From Pseudomonadota bacterium (GTDB lineage: Bacteria; SAR324; XYD2-FULL-50-16; JAHJRI01): a DNA stretch of 28,579 bases. A program made the translations under genes and the position numbers. Location: the NCBI GenBank assembly GCA_022360105.1, contig JAKSDL010000010.1, forward strand, positions 1 through 28,579, given 5' to 3'. The notes beneath the pieces were generated by a model that worked only from the letters and a program-made list of their open reading frames with translations, searched no databases and was not told the origin of the DNA. Shown here piece after piece: positions 7,633 through 15,950 of this stretch. How positions within the stretch are numbered: position 1 is the stretch's first letter; each line of letters starts with the position of its first letter.

Positions 7633-8484
7633 TCAAGAACCTGCAATAATCTGAGTAAGTTTTGAGACAAAGGCGTTGTACGAGCCACTGCCGCCAAACG
7701 GTTCAAACTTCTTTTCCGTGTGATAAGCCTTCGCTCGATAATACACCTCATCAAAATCGGTTCCCCTGAACACTTCATCTATGGCAAAACAATCGATTTT
7801 CCCTGGCCTAATTTCTACACAGCTGTCTCGAGTGAATGGATAAGTCTGGTCAATCCAGTTGGCATGATCTTTTTTCATAGTTGTGAGCATAGATTTCATT
7901 TCACCTGCTACACTTGCCATCATCGCTTCCGGCCTTAAGTTGCGATAGATCATTTCTGTTTTCACAGTCAGCCGCAGTGAAATTGCCAACATCAATTCAG
8001 ATCCGGCTTTCCAGTATTTGGGATTAATACTTGGATCTTTTACGAAACTCAAATCGCTGATAACAATATCGCTGTATTCGTTAGCACTTTCCAGGGTCCA
8101 TTCATCCCAGTTGTCGTCCCAGACACTCCATTTGTAGTCATCCAGTCTTAATCCCAGAATACGAATGGATTCTTTCAATTCAGCGTATTGATAGTCCGAT
8201 AGCAGATTTCCAACCTCACCTTTGACAATGCTGCGAATCTGTGCCAAATCTTGCGCTGACAGACCAGTAGGGGGTGATTCAGACCCACCGAATATCCAGC
8301 TGGATACAATCGACGATCCTTTTAATAAAAATATGCCGCCCACGGATTGTAATATATTAACCGAAAAGTTTCCCAGTTTTATGTCAATCAACTTATCTTC
8401 CTCAGATGACTGAGCCCAGGAAGTATTTGCAACACTAAAGGCCAGTGCCAGACTGACCATTACACTTACAATTGCCCTTTTCAT
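7633..8484 (-). CDS. exported protein of unknown function
   Basis: I do not recognise a family. The 283-aa product starts with a clear signal peptide: MKRAIVSVMVSLALAF core, then SWA-QSS as a plausible signal peptidase I site near residue 25. The mature part has a hydrophobic glycine-rich stretch (about 45-68: SVGGIFLLKGSSIVSSWIFGG), a mostly helical middle with acidic and Trp-rich strings (DDYKWSVWDDNWDEW), and a C-terminal Cys pair (SCVEIRPGKIDC) that could form a disulfide. It is probably periplasmic or secreted. The ATG at 8484 has GGAG five bases upstream and sits directly before the signal peptide; an earlier start at 8523 would add 13 residues ahead of it. The next gene upstream encodes a lipoprotein. 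Confidence 0.75.
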   Translation of the reverse strand: MKRAIVSVMVSLALAFSVANTSWAQSSEEDKLIDIKLGNFSVNILQSVGGIFLLKGSSIVSSWIFGGSESPPTGLSAQDLAQIRSIVKGEVGNLLSDYQYAELKESIRILGLRLDDYKWSVWDDNWDEWTLESANEYSDIVISDLSFVKDPSINPKYWKAGSELMLAISLRLTVKTEMIYRNLRPEAMMASVAGEMKSMLTTMKKDHANWIDQTYPFTRDSCVEIRPGKIDCFAIDEVFRGTDFDEVYYRAKAYHTEKKFEPFGGSGSYNAFVSKLTQIIAGS

Positions 8485-8814
8485 TTTTTCTCCAAACAAA
8501 TGTGTGACTAAATGGAAGTTCACTTCAAAATAAGTATCAGCATTTATAGCAGGTAGCTAATCGTCACATTGCGATTTACTCAACGCAATTCATCGATTAA
8601 TGCATTGATATTACTTACTAATACTTGATAGAGATAGACGACCAACCAAAAGTTCTTTGCAAAAGGAAAAGAATGGGGAGACCTAAAATGCAGGTAGAGC
8701 TTAAAAATTGGGGTGAGTGAACAAATTGTGTGTCGGCAAAATTGAAGTTTATTCATTTGGCGGGGAATCCGGTGATCGAAACCACCGGGTATTGGTGGAC
8801 AGGTGCGACACGGA
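8485..8814. other. 330-bp gap between two exported-protein genes
   Basis: No supported gene. A 15-codon frame at 8673-8720 has an AAGGA ahead of its ATG but is too short to credit. A short hairpin CCGGTG/CACCGG (8769-8774, 8783-8788) lies 26 bp past the lipoprotein stop at 8815, without a U tract. Confidence 0.45.
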
Positions 8815-10119
8815 TCAGTTGCTTTTTGTTAATCGCACCAGGTAATATTCGGAGCCTGTCAGGGGGATTTCATCCATTCCCTGATAGTAGATATTTAACA
8901 AATTATCCTTTGTAACCAGAACATGGGCGTTGACTTCTTCATTCCCAAAAATATTATCTTCAATCACCACAATACTCCAGTTTTTTGCTGTCATATGAAA
9001 CGGGGCCAACCAGGTCATTACCTGCCGTTGCCCTTCTTCGTTACAGGTCGCCTGCTCATAATTAAAGGTTGCAGAACCGATGGAAAGTTCTAGTTCCCTA
9101 TCGCCATCGCATTCAAAATCCAAAGGATCATTGTCATCCGTTTTGGCAATAAAACCGATGGAGATCTTGAAACCTTTCTTTAATATAGACTCCATACGAT
9201 TGATATAATTCAAAGCCTGCTTGACCTTTTTGTTTTGCCCGTCTGTCAGGTCATATCCATAACCGAGCACCTGAACAACAAATTTTCCCCTCAGGTAAAT
9301 CGAGATGTGCTCTTTCTCCTTGTTAATCTTGGCAATGGTACCTAATCGTTCGCGGGCTAAATCGTCTTCCGTGACCAATCCCTCGATATCTGCATAAATG
9401 GAGTTGGTAATGCTGTTTTTCAAACTCTGGCGATGGTCTTCAGTTAAGTGCTCATTCCAGGCTGCATTAATGGCGGCGGGAATTTGTCCAACTTCAATGC
9501 TGGATATTTGCTGGTATAAGGCCTCGAATTGCTTGTTCACCATCATGGGAAAAGACTTCTGCATTGGTTTAGGCACATCCTTGAAAGCCACCGCCACTTC
9601 GACGGTGTTATGCAGATACCCGGTCTTGGGATCAAAAATCTCGATCTGAATGATGACTGTCTCTTCACTGTTCTGAAAGAAGAATCCCTTGAACATCATG
9701 GAACTGTTCAGTTCGGCTCCAAGCTTTTTATAATCCAGCTCTGCTCCTTTGAGAAGTCTGTTCTGGGCGTTGCGCACCTTTTGAGTGTTGATGAAAACAA
9801 TGCCGGAATCCTTGTCTTTTGTGAGATCAACAGTCAAATTGATTAGCTTGGAGGAGAGATAAGAACTGAAATCCAGGTTTTTATTGGTTGTTTTTTCCAA
9901 AACATCAAGCACCGCTATATCAAGCACTGCCTGAATACTACCGGATTTGATACCACTACGGACCACTTGTTTGATTTCACCAGCCAGAAGTTCCAGGCCT
10001 TTATCCAAAGAGTGAACAGTGAGAGGTTTTTCATCCGTTTTGGGTTTACTTCCACCACAACCGGTAACCAGAAACATAACCAAACTAATCCCTATCCAAA
10101 AAAACCTGAAAGCACGCAT
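8815..10119 (-). CDS. lipoprotein of unknown function
   Basis: A 434-aa lipoprotein whose signal peptide ends in the lipobox LVTGC, so Cys21 is the predicted lipidated residue. The residues after it (GGSKPKTDEK) have no Asp at +2, so outer-membrane sorting is plausible. No known domain was recognised. The body is mixed alpha/beta, with a central segment (about 200-260) of helices and two later Cys (DFECDGD and QATCNEEG, about 330-360) that may pair. The start has GGAGAG about seven bases upstream and a good promoter is visible at 10189-10217. It is downstream of trmO and upstream of another exported unknown, which hints at a shared envelope role (inference). Confidence 0.8.
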   Translation of the reverse strand: MRAFRFFWIGISLVMFLVTGCGGSKPKTDEKPLTVHSLDKGLELLAGEIKQVVRSGIKSGSIQAVLDIAVLDVLEKTTNKNLDFSSYLSSKLINLTVDLTKDKDSGIVFINTQKVRNAQNRLLKGAELDYKKLGAELNSSMMFKGFFFQNSEETVIIQIEIFDPKTGYLHNTVEVAVAFKDVPKPMQKSFPMMVNKQFEALYQQISSIEVGQIPAAINAAWNEHLTEDHRQSLKNSITNSIYADIEGLVTEDDLARERLGTIAKINKEKEHISIYLRGKFVVQVLGYGYDLTDGQNKKVKQALNYINRMESILKKGFKISIGFIAKTDDNDPLDFECDGDRELELSIGSATFNYEQATCNEEGQRQVMTWLAPFHMTAKNWSIVVIEDNIFGNEEVNAHVLVTKDNLLNIYYQGMDEIPLTGSEYYLVRLTKSN

Positions 10120-10188
10120 CGATCAACTCTCCAATTAAATGTCAAATGTTAATGAAATGAGGGGGATAAACATTGTATATTTTCCCCT

Positions 10189-10217
10189 ACTATCTTGAAA
10201 TTTTAGTCATTTGTCAA
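10189..10217 (-). promoter_or_regulatory. sigma-70-like promoter for the lipoprotein gene
   Basis: On the minus strand a perfect TTGACA (complement of 10212-10217) is followed after exactly 17 bp by GATAGT (complement of 10189-10194), which matches four of six -10 bases. The expected leader to the ATG at 10119 is about 60 nt. Confidence 0.5.
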
Positions 10218-10254
10218 AGGAATTCTATAGATAACCGATAACGGAAAACCGATT

Positions 10255-10734
10255 TCATTTGAATCTTTCATCTGACCTTTTGGTTTCAACGTCTCCTTTT
10301 GTATTTTCGAACCAGCCTGCTCTGACATCGCCGTAATGGTCAAACTCAGGGACATAGGGTTTGATATCCAACAGGGGTGTTTTATCCAGCATATCAACAT
10401 GTTCAATATGTACTATGCTGTTGTCTACTCGCATGATTTTAATTATCGACAATCCGATGGCGTTGGGTCGCTTTGGAGATCTGGTAGCGAAGACTCCCCG
10501 TTGTTCCGTATCCAGGAACGGTACAGGCAACAGCTCAAATCCTTCGACTTTGTGAAAATGATAAAGCAGAATGGCATGGGAAAAACCGTCCAGGTCTTTC
10601 AGCCCTTCCACAAATTCTGGATAAAGCTCGATTTGACCTTTAATTCCAACCGCCCCCCTGGGTTGAATAGGCATGTTCTCAATGGTTTTAAAAGGTGTAT
10701 GGATCGTTCCGATAGGCGTTATGGTTAAGGGCAT
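10255..10734 (-). CDS. trmO: TrmO/TsaA-family tRNA t6A methyltransferase
   Basis: A 159-aa protein of the TsaA/YaeB family. In E. coli TrmO uses SAM to methylate N6-threonylcarbamoyladenosine at position 37 of tRNA(Thr). The signature ATRSPKRPNAIGLS is at residues 83-96, and the family N-terminus (ITPIGTIHTPFK) and DIKPYVPEFD are present. It is shorter than the 235-aa E. coli protein and appears to lack its C-terminal domain, as many bacterial and archaeal members do, so the exact substrate is not certain. There is no Shine-Dalgarno sequence: a repeat tail (TTTAGA complement) abuts the ATG. It is last in a minus-strand group after the methyltransferase and membrane-protein genes. Confidence 0.85.
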   Translation of the reverse strand: MPLTITPIGTIHTPFKTIENMPIQPRGAVGIKGQIELYPEFVEGLKDLDGFSHAILLYHFHKVEGFELLPVPFLDTEQRGVFATRSPKRPNAIGLSIIKIMRVDNSIVHIEHVDMLDKTPLLDIKPYVPEFDHYGDVRAGWFENTKGDVETKRSDERFK

Positions 10735-10800
10735 TTTAGATGTATAGTTTTAGATTCAGGTTTGCAGATGGTGTCGGCTTTGCCGACGTTTCAATGTTGA
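10735..10800. repeat. composite hairpin repeat, copy 1
   Basis: AT-rich tail TTTAGATGTATAGTTTTAGA, then CAGGTTTG, then hairpin GTCGGC-TTT-GCCGAC at 10773-10787. It lies between the membrane-protein gene and trmO, with the tail abutting the trmO start codon. It is the only copy left of 21 kb. Confidence 0.7.
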
Positions 10801-10837
10801 AAAAATGACTAAATTTAGAAATTACAATTCCCAAATG

Positions 10838-11206
10838 TTACTTTTGTCTGATCAATGAGATGGAAAAGAACAGTGCCCCCAGGAGGACAGAACTTGCAGG
10901 CAAAATCAATACCCAGAAAACGTCGGCATATTGTTTGACCATATCAGCTTGTTTAATCGACGAAAACAGGGGATAGAGAAACCATCCTGCCAACATTAGA
11001 GCAGCACCAATCAAAATTCCGGTCAATCCGGCCAAAAACGCTTGGGAATAGTTGGCGTTTTTGCGGTAGATAAAAATTATCACCAGGGCTATTGGTCCTA
11101 ACACAAAGCCGATACCGGCCCACGTCAGTTTGTGATAACCTTTTTTGGAGGCGATGAGGTAAAGCAGAACAGCGAAAAAGAAACGGATAAAAAAACCGGC
11201 AAACAT
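10838..11206 (-). CDS. small integral membrane protein
   Basis: A 122-aa hydrophobic protein of unknown function with about four predicted membrane helices (roughly residues 4-20, 27-47, 55-80 and 96-118), separated by short Lys/Arg-containing loops (SKKGYHK, YRKNANYS). No catalytic motif is evident. I chose the ATG at 11206 because GGGGAAG lies just upstream; an in-frame TTG at 11224 would add six residues. It starts 30 bp after the methyltransferase stop and is probably in the same transcript. Confidence 0.75.
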   Translation of the reverse strand: MFAGFFIRFFFAVLLYLIASKKGYHKLTWAGIGFVLGPIALVIIFIYRKNANYSQAFLAGLTGILIGAALMLAGWFLYPLFSSIKQADMVKQYADVFWVLILPASSVLLGALFFSISLIRQK

Positions 11207-11236
11207 CAATCTTCCCCGGATCAAAGACTCAATTAA

Positions 11237-12076
11237 TCATCGTTTTCTTGCCACCACGGCAAATTCATTGGTATTCGGGCCAAACAATGCTCCTGCTACA
11301 TTGGCATATGTTCCTTGCACTTCAAATCCGGAGGCATTCAATTCCTTGAGTAAGGATTCCTGACTGAAGTACTGCAGCCAGTTGTAGATGGTTCGAGTCC
11401 GGCCTTCTTCAAACAAGGTGTATTTATCCAGAACTATTTTTTCTTTCTTATACACAAAAGTATTTAAAAATCCGTAATAGGGTTTTGCCGACCAGAATCC
11501 ATCCAAAAGATTGGCTTCATAGATGGCCTTTTCTTCTCTTTGGTTAAAAGCCTCCAAAGAATGAACATCCAAAAGGACCGATCCACCCGGGTAAAGCAAT
11601 TCATTAAACATTTTCAGAAGCTTCTTCCGTTGTTTTGGACTTAGGGCACAATAATCACACATGATCAGCAGGATCAGGTCGAATTTGTTCTTGGTCTCCA
11701 GTTCAAGATAGTTTTGATGGATATAGCGAACATCCAGCCCTTTCTCTTTTGCTGTTTTTTCGGCGTACTGTATGGAACGGATCGAAAAGTCGATCCCTGT
11801 GACGTCCGCATTCCAGCCTGCCAGACGTGTTGTATATAATCCCGGACCGCAGCCGAAATCAGCAATTTTGGTTCCTTCTCCCACACCAAATTGATTCACA
11901 ATCCAATCCACCGACCGATTGATAAATTCAGTGTTTCTGGAAGAAAGATCAACCTCATCGTTCAGATGGAACTCCAACATCTGCTGCGATGTATATTCGT
12001 CGGTCCATAGTTCATTTGCAGTGTAAAATTCAAACGGTTTCGGGCGAGCGTTGATCGCTTCCAGTTCAGTGAACAT
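11237..12076 (-). CDS. class I SAM-dependent methyltransferase
   Basis: Rossmann-fold methyltransferase of 279 aa. SAM-binding motif I is IADFGCGPG at residues 71-79, the ribose-binding acidic residue is in TGIDFS (D96), and later motifs fit FDLILLIMCDYCAL (132-145) and LLYPGGSVLLDVHS. An N-terminal helical cap (1-65) and a C-terminal antiparallel region that ends NEFAVVARK resemble small-molecule methyltransferases. The substrate is unknown. The ATG has AGGAGA four to five bases upstream. It is the first gene of the minus-strand group with the small membrane protein and trmO, and is divergent from the second chemoreceptor across a 765-bp gap. Confidence 0.9.
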   Translation of the reverse strand: MFTELEAINARPKPFEFYTANELWTDEYTSQQMLEFHLNDEVDLSSRNTEFINRSVDWIVNQFGVGEGTKIADFGCGPGLYTTRLAGWNADVTGIDFSIRSIQYAEKTAKEKGLDVRYIHQNYLELETKNKFDLILLIMCDYCALSPKQRKKLLKMFNELLYPGGSVLLDVHSLEAFNQREEKAIYEANLLDGFWSAKPYYGFLNTFVYKKEKIVLDKYTLFEEGRTRTIYNWLQYFSQESLLKELNASGFEVQGTYANVAGALFGPNTNEFAVVARKR

Positions 12077-12841
12077 TTGAATCTCCTGGTGCCGTGACTG
12101 GTTGTATTATTGGTCTCCGGAGTCCGAATCAACGAACAATTGAGACTGCTTGGGAATTACCCGGAAATAGACGTTTTAATTGAACATCAAATATTTACTT
12201 ATTCCATAACGGTTGGGTTCGTCTTGTCAACTTTGTAACCAAGAATAATCAACTGAATGTATGGCTATTTGTTTAATCCTTCAAATTCAGAAAAATTGTG
12301 AATTCCAATTCCTTTTTTTAGTTTTCAACTGAAATTTGTCTGGCGAATGGATATTTTGAGTTGTCTAGAACAGGTGTCATTCTGATCATGAGAAGCGAAA
12401 CGTATTGTCCTGTATCTACAAACCCGACATAGGCAAGAAAACAATGCCGGATCGGAGCACTATCTACCTTCTATTATCAGAAATAAAAAAAAGTTACTAA
12501 ATGCTGGTAAGTGTTGTATAATGTTGCACAAGTGGGAGGACAACAAGGTGATTGTCACGATCATGGGCAATTACCCCATGGTTTAACAGATCAGTTGGCT
12601 TTTGGGAAAGTGCCAAGCATTCCATTACAACATGCTGCGATTTGTGTTGATTCGTAAGCCCAACTCATTGCAGTTCCTATCCGGTTTATGCCGCGGATAC
12701 ATGTTATAGCCGGACTCCATAACTAATTATAGTGGTCGTTTCGGTTAGGAATAGCTCGACATAACTTCTATTTCGTTTCAAAGCAGTTCAGATTTAAGAC
12801 AGAACATAGGTAGTTTTTCGAATTTTTCACAAAGGGGACAA
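12077..12841. other. 765-bp divergent intergenic region
   Basis: No supported gene on either strand. It must hold promoters for the divergent methyltransferase and chemoreceptor genes. A perfect TATAAT occurs at 12517-12522 with a poor TTACTA 17 bp upstream, about 320 bp before the receptor start. A small inverted repeat CATGGG/CCCATG (12562-12567, 12575-12580) lies beside it. No sigma-28 or sigma-54 motif was seen. Confidence 0.45.
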
Positions 12842-15703
12842 ATGGTTAAGCTCAAAGACATCAAGATGAAGCCAAAACTCATTGGTTTGTTTTTATTGGT
12901 CGGCATAATTCCTCTGTTGATTGTAGGGTGGTGGAGTAGCCGTCTGGCCAGCAATGCACTTATGGAGAAATCGTTCAGTCAACTGGAATCGGTGCGTGAA
13001 ATCAAAAAAGAGCAAATTGCCAAATATTTTGCAGAACGAGAAGGTGACATGGGTGTATTGGTTGAAACCGTGGGCACCCTCAGAACAGAGTCTTTCAAAA
13101 AACTAAAAGCCATCCAGTCTATCAAAAAATCCCAGCTGGAAGATTACATACATCTGCTCAAATCACAGTTGTATGTGCTAAAAGACGATCCTTATACACG
13201 TCAAGTGCTGTTGGAATTTAACAAAGCATTTGTGCAGGAAGGCTCCAAAACAGGAGGACCTCTTTGGAACAAGGCAGCTAAATCTCACAATTCCAGAATG
13301 CGTGACATTATGGAAGATAACGGCTGGTACGATCTCTTTTTGATCAATGTTAAAGGTGACATCATTTATACTGTCGGCAGGGAATCAGACCTGGGTATGA
13401 ACATCCCGGAGAGCAGATTAAGAAAAAGCGGGATTGGAGTAGCCTTTCGTGAAGCCCGTCAAATGCTGAATGAAGATACGGCTGTTGGAGACTTTGCTCC
13501 TTACGCCCCTTCAGGTGGTGTTCCGGCAGCTTTTTTAATGTCGCGAATGACCAATTCAGCCGGCAAACTGATTGGTTTTGCGGCCCTGCAGATTCCTTTG
13601 GATAAAATTAACGCCATTATGCTGAAACGGGATGGAATGGGCAAAACAGGTGAGTCATACCTGGTTGGACAGGACGGATTGATGCGATCTGATTCGTTTT
13701 TGGACCCGCAAGGCCATTCAGTTGTGGCTTCGTTTAAAAACAAAACCACTGTGGACACAGAAGCTACCCGTTCCGCGCTGGCAGGAAAACCGGGAATCAA
13801 CGTGATAACAGACTACAATGGCAACCCGGTTCTTTCTGTTTGGGACCCCGTAGAGATAGGTGATGATGTTAAATGGGCAATGATGACGGAAATTGATGTG
13901 GGGGAGGCATTTAGTCCTGTGGATGATCAAGGGAATGAGTTTTTCAAAAAGTACCAGGAAATGTATGGCTATTATGATCTCTTTTTGATCAATCCGGATG
14001 GTTTTATATTTTATACGGCCGTCAGGGAGTCCGATTATAAAACAAATATACTAAATGGAAGGTACGCCGGGTCTAATTTGGGTAAATTAATACAGCGGGT
14101 GATAAACAATCGAAACTTCGGTTTTGCTGATTTTGCTCCCTACGCACCCAGCAACAATGAACCTTGTGCTTTCATTGCACAGCCTATAGTTTACGATAAT
14201 AATGTTGAATTAATCATTGCCCTGCAATTGCCGTTGGATGCAATCAACAGCATTATGCAAAAACGTGACGGCATGGGAAAAACGGGGGAAACGTACTTGA
14301 TTGGATCTGATAAACTGATGCGCTCCGATTCGTTTCTGGATCCGACGGGCCATTCCGTGAAAGCTTCTTTTGCAGGTACGGTTCAACAAAACGGTGTCGA
14401 TACGGTGGCGGCTCTGGAGGCACTCTCCGGAAAAACCAACTCCAAGGTGGTTATCGATTATAATGGCAACCCTGTTCTCTCGGCTTATTCGCCCTTAAAA
14501 ATCTGGAACGAAACCTGGGCCATACTCGCAGAAATAGACGAAGCAGAGGTAATGGAGCCGATCAACACTCTTTTACAATCGATTGTCATAGCCGGTTTGA
14601 TCGTTATTTTAATGATAGCAGCCATGGCTTTGCTTATTGCCTTGAGCATAGCCAATCCGCTGACAAAAGGCACCAATCTCGCAGAAATGGTGGCAAAAGG
14701 TGATTTAACAGTGGACATCGATGTGAAACAGAAAGATGAGATCGGTATGCTTTCCTCGGCATTGCGGGAAATGATGAGGAGGCTGGTTGATATTGTCAGT
14801 TCCATTCGTTCGGCAGCAACAAATGTTGCCACGGGATCCGGTCAGATTAGTGCGACTGCCCAGGAGCTTTCCCAGGGTGCCAGTGAACAGGCTGCCTCTG
14901 TGGAAGAAACAACTTCATCCATGGAAGAAATGGCTGCGAACATACAGCAAAATGCAGACAATGCAAGGCAAACCGAAACAATAGCAAACAAAGCAGCAAA
15001 AGACGCCAAAGTAAGTGGAAAGGCTGTAATGGAAACCGTGGAAGCCATGAATGAGATCGCAGCTAAAATATCCATTATCCAGGAAATAGCCAGGCAAACC
15101 AACATGCTGGCTTTAAATGCTGCAATAGAAGCGGCCAGGGCGGGTGAGCATGGAAAAGGATTCGCCGTCGTAGCATCTGAGGTCCGTAAACTGGCAGAAA
15201 GAAGTCAAAGTGCCGCAGGAGAGATTTCTGAGTTATCCGGCAGTAGTGTGGAAACTGCGCAAAATGCCGGTGATTTGCTCTTAAAATTAGTTCCCGACAT
15301 TCAAAAAACAGCTGAATTGGTTCAGGAGATTAGTGCGGCCAGCAGTGAACAAAATGCGGGAGTAACGCAAATCAACACCGCCATTCAACAGCTTGACCAG
15401 GTTATTCAGCAAAATGCCGCCTCAACCGAAGAGATGGCCAGTACTGCTGAAGAGCTGGCTTCCCAGGCCGAACAACTGCAGGATACCATTGATTTTTTTA
15501 AAATTGAAAGCATCAAACCCATAGAATCCGTAAAAGTGAGAAAAGCAGAAGGAAAGGTGTTGGAAAGCGATACCGAACCTAAGTTAACGCCAGTCAGGGA
15601 AACAGATTCAAAAGAAATTGACACTGTCTATCCCAATACGGGAGTTGAACTGGATCTGGATAGCGATACGGTACTGTCTGAAGATGATTTTGAGCGATTT
15701 TAG
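12842..15703 (+). CDS. methyl-accepting chemotaxis protein with duplicated sensor module
   Basis: Chemoreceptor of 953 aa. A membrane helix at about 13-33 is followed by a large periplasmic part, a second membrane helix (about 578-602), HAMP (to about 655) and the cytoplasmic signalling domain. The signalling tip is at 746-785 (IARQTNMLALNAAIEAARAG). The periplasmic part holds two helical repeats (42-78 and 81-116, each SFxxLxxxxxIKKxQ) and two copies of a Cache-like module (about 158-353 and 374-568). Both copies carry YDLFLIN, GFADFAPYAPS-like and RDGMGKTGE(S/T)YL strings. The C-terminus DDFERF fits the CheR-tether pattern. AGGGG lies four to five bases before the ATG. The ligand is unknown. 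A receiver/kinase gene follows on the same strand after 247 bp. Confidence 0.95.
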   Translation: MVKLKDIKMKPKLIGLFLLVGIIPLLIVGWWSSRLASNALMEKSFSQLESVREIKKEQIAKYFAEREGDMGVLVETVGTLRTESFKKLKAIQSIKKSQLEDYIHLLKSQLYVLKDDPYTRQVLLEFNKAFVQEGSKTGGPLWNKAAKSHNSRMRDIMEDNGWYDLFLINVKGDIIYTVGRESDLGMNIPESRLRKSGIGVAFREARQMLNEDTAVGDFAPYAPSGGVPAAFLMSRMTNSAGKLIGFAALQIPLDKINAIMLKRDGMGKTGESYLVGQDGLMRSDSFLDPQGHSVVASFKNKTTVDTEATRSALAGKPGINVITDYNGNPVLSVWDPVEIGDDVKWAMMTEIDVGEAFSPVDDQGNEFFKKYQEMYGYYDLFLINPDGFIFYTAVRESDYKTNILNGRYAGSNLGKLIQRVINNRNFGFADFAPYAPSNNEPCAFIAQPIVYDNNVELIIALQLPLDAINSIMQKRDGMGKTGETYLIGSDKLMRSDSFLDPTGHSVKASFAGTVQQNGVDTVAALEALSGKTNSKVVIDYNGNPVLSAYSPLKIWNETWAILAEIDEAEVMEPINTLLQSIVIAGLIVILMIAAMALLIALSIANPLTKGTNLAEMVAKGDLTVDIDVKQKDEIGMLSSALREMMRRLVDIVSSIRSAATNVATGSGQISATAQELSQGASEQAASVEETTSSMEEMAANIQQNADNARQTETIANKAAKDAKVSGKAVMETVEAMNEIAAKISIIQEIARQTNMLALNAAIEAARAGEHGKGFAVVASEVRKLAERSQSAAGEISELSGSSVETAQNAGDLLLKLVPDIQKTAELVQEISAASSEQNAGVTQINTAIQQLDQVIQQNAASTEEMASTAEELASQAEQLQDTIDFFKIESIKPIESVKVRKAEGKVLESDTEPKLTPVRETDSKEIDTVYPNTGVELDLDSDTVLSEDDFERF

Positions 15704-15746
15704 ACTGTCCGACCGTTTTTTGATAGGTGCTGAACGGAGTAAATTC

Positions 15747-15796
15747 AAATGTAGGATGGGGCACTCGTTGCCCATCAATTGGACCAATAGTTGATC
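15747..15796. repeat. GATGGGCAAC-type palindromic repeat, copy 1
   Basis: AATGTAGGATGGG, then an imperfect palindrome between GATGGG (15755-15760) and CCCATC (15771-15776). The flanking bases AATGTAG and the following 20 bases resemble copy 2 near 21.5 kb, so the repeat is about 50 bp long. It lies between the second chemoreceptor and the kinase gene. Confidence 0.65.
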
Positions 15797-15852
15797 AATC
15801 AAATTCACTGGTTCTTCTATCTTTTGATCCAACCTACCCAAGGACTAAATTG

Positions 15853-15927
15853 ATGGACGATAAATTGCCTATCCTGCATATTAAGTATGCCAGGCGTTTA
15901 GTGCGACTGAACCGTCGATTAAAATAA
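15853..15927 (+). CDS. possible 24-residue basic peptide upstream of the kinase
   Basis: An ATG frame of 24 codons preceded by AAGGA at 15840-15844 (8-base spacing). The second half is strongly basic and amphipathic-looking (RRLVRLNRRLK at the C-terminus). It ends 23 bp before the kinase ATG, which has no Shine-Dalgarno of its own, so it could be a leader peptide that couples translation. There is no homology evidence; it may be chance. Confidence 0.25.
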   Translation: MDDKLPILHIKYARRLVRLNRRLK

Positions 15928-15950
15928 ACAAGTTAATTCACATTAATCTC

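Noticed and set aside
8673..8720. 15-codon frame beginning MGRPK, reminiscent of transposase N-termini
   Set aside because: Too short to test; no continuing similarity in any frame downstream.
12548..12580. Small inverted repeats GTGA/TCAC and CATGGG/CCCATG as operators
   Set aside because: Short, frequent by chance and not placed against a credible promoter.
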